Assembly: GCA_963840435.1 (NCBI GenBank)
Contig: CAWIYY010000010.1
Span: 1-64,000 of the forward strand
Length of the DNA: 64,000 bases
Reading direction: 5' to 3'
Source: Bog-473 sp963840435
Lineage (GTDB): Bacteria; Actinomycetota; Acidimicrobiia; Acidimicrobiales; RAAP-2
This document shows positions 63,238 to 64,000 of the stretch, in pieces. The notes beneath the pieces were generated by a model. The model ran no database searches. It worked only from the letters and a program-made list of their open reading frames with translations, and had not been told where the DNA came from. The position numbers and the translations under genes were made by a program. The stretch's first letter is position 1; every line of letters begins with the position of its first letter.

Positions 63238-64000
63238 TGTCGTCCCTCGACGGGGCGGCGGGGATCTCCCCCGCCGCCCCGTCAGGACAACCCGTCCGAC
63301 CCGACCCGTTCCTGCGCCGGGTCACCGGTTGGTTCCGGTCCCACGAGGAGATGGGTTGGCGTTACAGCGCGCTCGTCGCGGTGTACCTGCCGCTGGCGGC
63401 CCTGATCTTCGCCATCGCCATCCTGGCCCACAAGGCCTGGCCGGCGATCCGGGTGAACGGCTGGTACTTCCTCTACGGCAAGAACTGGACCTACGGCCAG
63501 AGTTACGGCGCCGTCGTCCACACCCACGGCGTGGCGCACGCGGCGGGTGCCTCATTCGGTGCGTGGCCCATCATCGCCGGCACCCTCCAGTCGTCCTTCA
63601 TCGCCATCGTCGTCGCCCTTCCGCTTTCCATCGGCGCCGCCTTCGCCCTGACCGAACGCCTGCCCGGTTGGATCTCACGCCCTCTGGGCTTCGCCATCGA
63701 GATCCTGGCGGGCATCCCCAGCGTGGTGATCGGCCTGTGGGGTCTCCTGACCTTCGGTCCATGGCTGGCCAAGAACATCTACCCCACCCTGGCCACGATT
63801 GCGCAGCACCTGCCGAACGTCTGGCCCTTCAACTACTGGCGCAATCCCGTGGGCACCGGGCAGGGTCTGCTGACCGCAGGTCTGGTTCTGGCCATGATGA
63901 TCATTCCGATCATCGCCTCGACCACACGCGATCTCTTTGTCGGCGTACCGCCCCTGCCCAAGGAAGGAGCCCATGCACTCGGCATGACCAACTGGGAGGT
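63237..64000 (+). CDS. pstC: Phosphate ABC transporter permease PstC (partial at window end)
   Basis: First membrane subunit of the phosphate importer; 254 codons are inside the window. Several helices are seen (SALVAVYLPLAALIFAIAIL first), then GTLQSSFIAIVVALPLSIGA, EILAGIPSVVIGLWGLLTFG and MMIIPIIASTTRDLF, and the permease EAA-type loop begins at PKEGAHALGMTNWE. The GTG at 63237 overlaps the pstS stop (TAGTG). The first 38 codons contain a 15-bp hairpin and are low-complexity, so the ATG at 63351 is an alternative start. Confidence 0.9.
   Translation, partial: MSSLDGAAGISPAAPSGQPVRPDPFLRRVTGWFRSHEEMGWRYSALVAVYLPLAALIFAIAILAHKAWPAIRVNGWYFLYGKNWTYGQSYGAVVHTHGVAHAAGASFGAWPIIAGTLQSSFIAIVVALPLSIGAAFALTERLPGWISRPLGFAIEILAGIPSVVIGLWGLLTFGPWLAKNIYPTLATIAQHLPNVWPFNYWRNPVGTGQGLLTAGLVLAMMIIPIIASTTRDLFVGVPPLPKEGAHALGMTNWE
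63249..63283 (+). terminator. 15-bp perfect hairpin at the pstS/pstC junction
   Basis: GACGGGGCGGCGGGG (63249-63263) and CCCCGCCGCCCCGTC (63269-63283) form a perfect stem with the five-base loop ATCTC, starting 12 bases after the pstS stop. No T-tract follows. It could be a partial terminator or an RNA-stability element that keeps pstS expression above pstC. Confidence 0.7.

Overview
The window is about 64 kb of GC-rich bacterial chromosome. It looks like a member of the Actinomycetota, possibly an Acidimicrobiia-like lineage. The class is my inference; the phylum rests on gene order (tRNA-Thr, tRNA-Met, rpmG, tRNA-Trp, secE, nusG, rplK, rplA, rplJ, rplL, rpoB, rpoC), F420-type luciferase-like oxidoreductases, DUF2510, MarP and GtrA type genes, and frequent GTG starts overlapping upstream stops. 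I see no phage, insertion sequence, CRISPR array or biosynthetic cluster.

Layout: 98-13127, minus strand, holds the transcription/translation cluster, with rpoBC behind two tandem sigma-70-like promoters. 13231-22936 holds housekeeping and cell-surface genes: an acetyltransferase, a mannosyltransferase-like membrane enzyme, tRNA-Tyr, yajQ, gtrA, a GH1 glycosidase, tesB, citrate synthase and an orphan UDP-sulfoquinovose synthase (sqdB) with a small unknown partner. 23142-31979 is a complete recC-recB-recD operon, followed by rmuC, a phoU-like gene, asd and a hydrolase. 36745-38319 encodes a secreted protein of about twelve 34-residue cysteine repeats plus an IPT/TIG domain. 38454-41171 is recR, dnaX and the SRP RNA gene. 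41248-46889 holds two universal stress proteins, two tRNA-Ser genes, tadA, hipBA and a tRNA-like remnant. 46947-61036 is a mixed region: MBL hydrolase, GH15, marP, a disulfide-rich propeller lipoprotein, an aldehyde dehydrogenase, a phospholipase C-like enzyme, two LLM oxidoreductases, a broken phosphotransferase and membrane proteins. 61093-64000 is the start of a phosphate-uptake operon (PHO box, pstB, pstS, pstC, the last cut by the window edge).

A key caveat is that many otherwise intact genes, including essential rpoC and dnaX, are broken by single-base insertions or deletions. Where I looked closely, changing one base restores the family motif. I read most of these as sequence errors, so frameshifted genes are given as one CDS over the full span. 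The exception is 58887-60073, where the breaks are so dense that real decay is possible.

Most distinctive points: a PHO box before a pstB-first phosphate operon and a 15-bp perfect hairpin at the pstS/pstC junction; a seven-blade propeller lipoprotein with one Cys pair per blade, divergent from marP; the 34-residue repeat protein whose three consecutive units each carry one extra base; long lysine/arginine-free acidic extensions on NusG and L10; a duplicated tRNA-Ser 3' end flanking hipBA; and an orphan sqdB with an operator-like palindrome. I did not find a clearly new multi-gene system.
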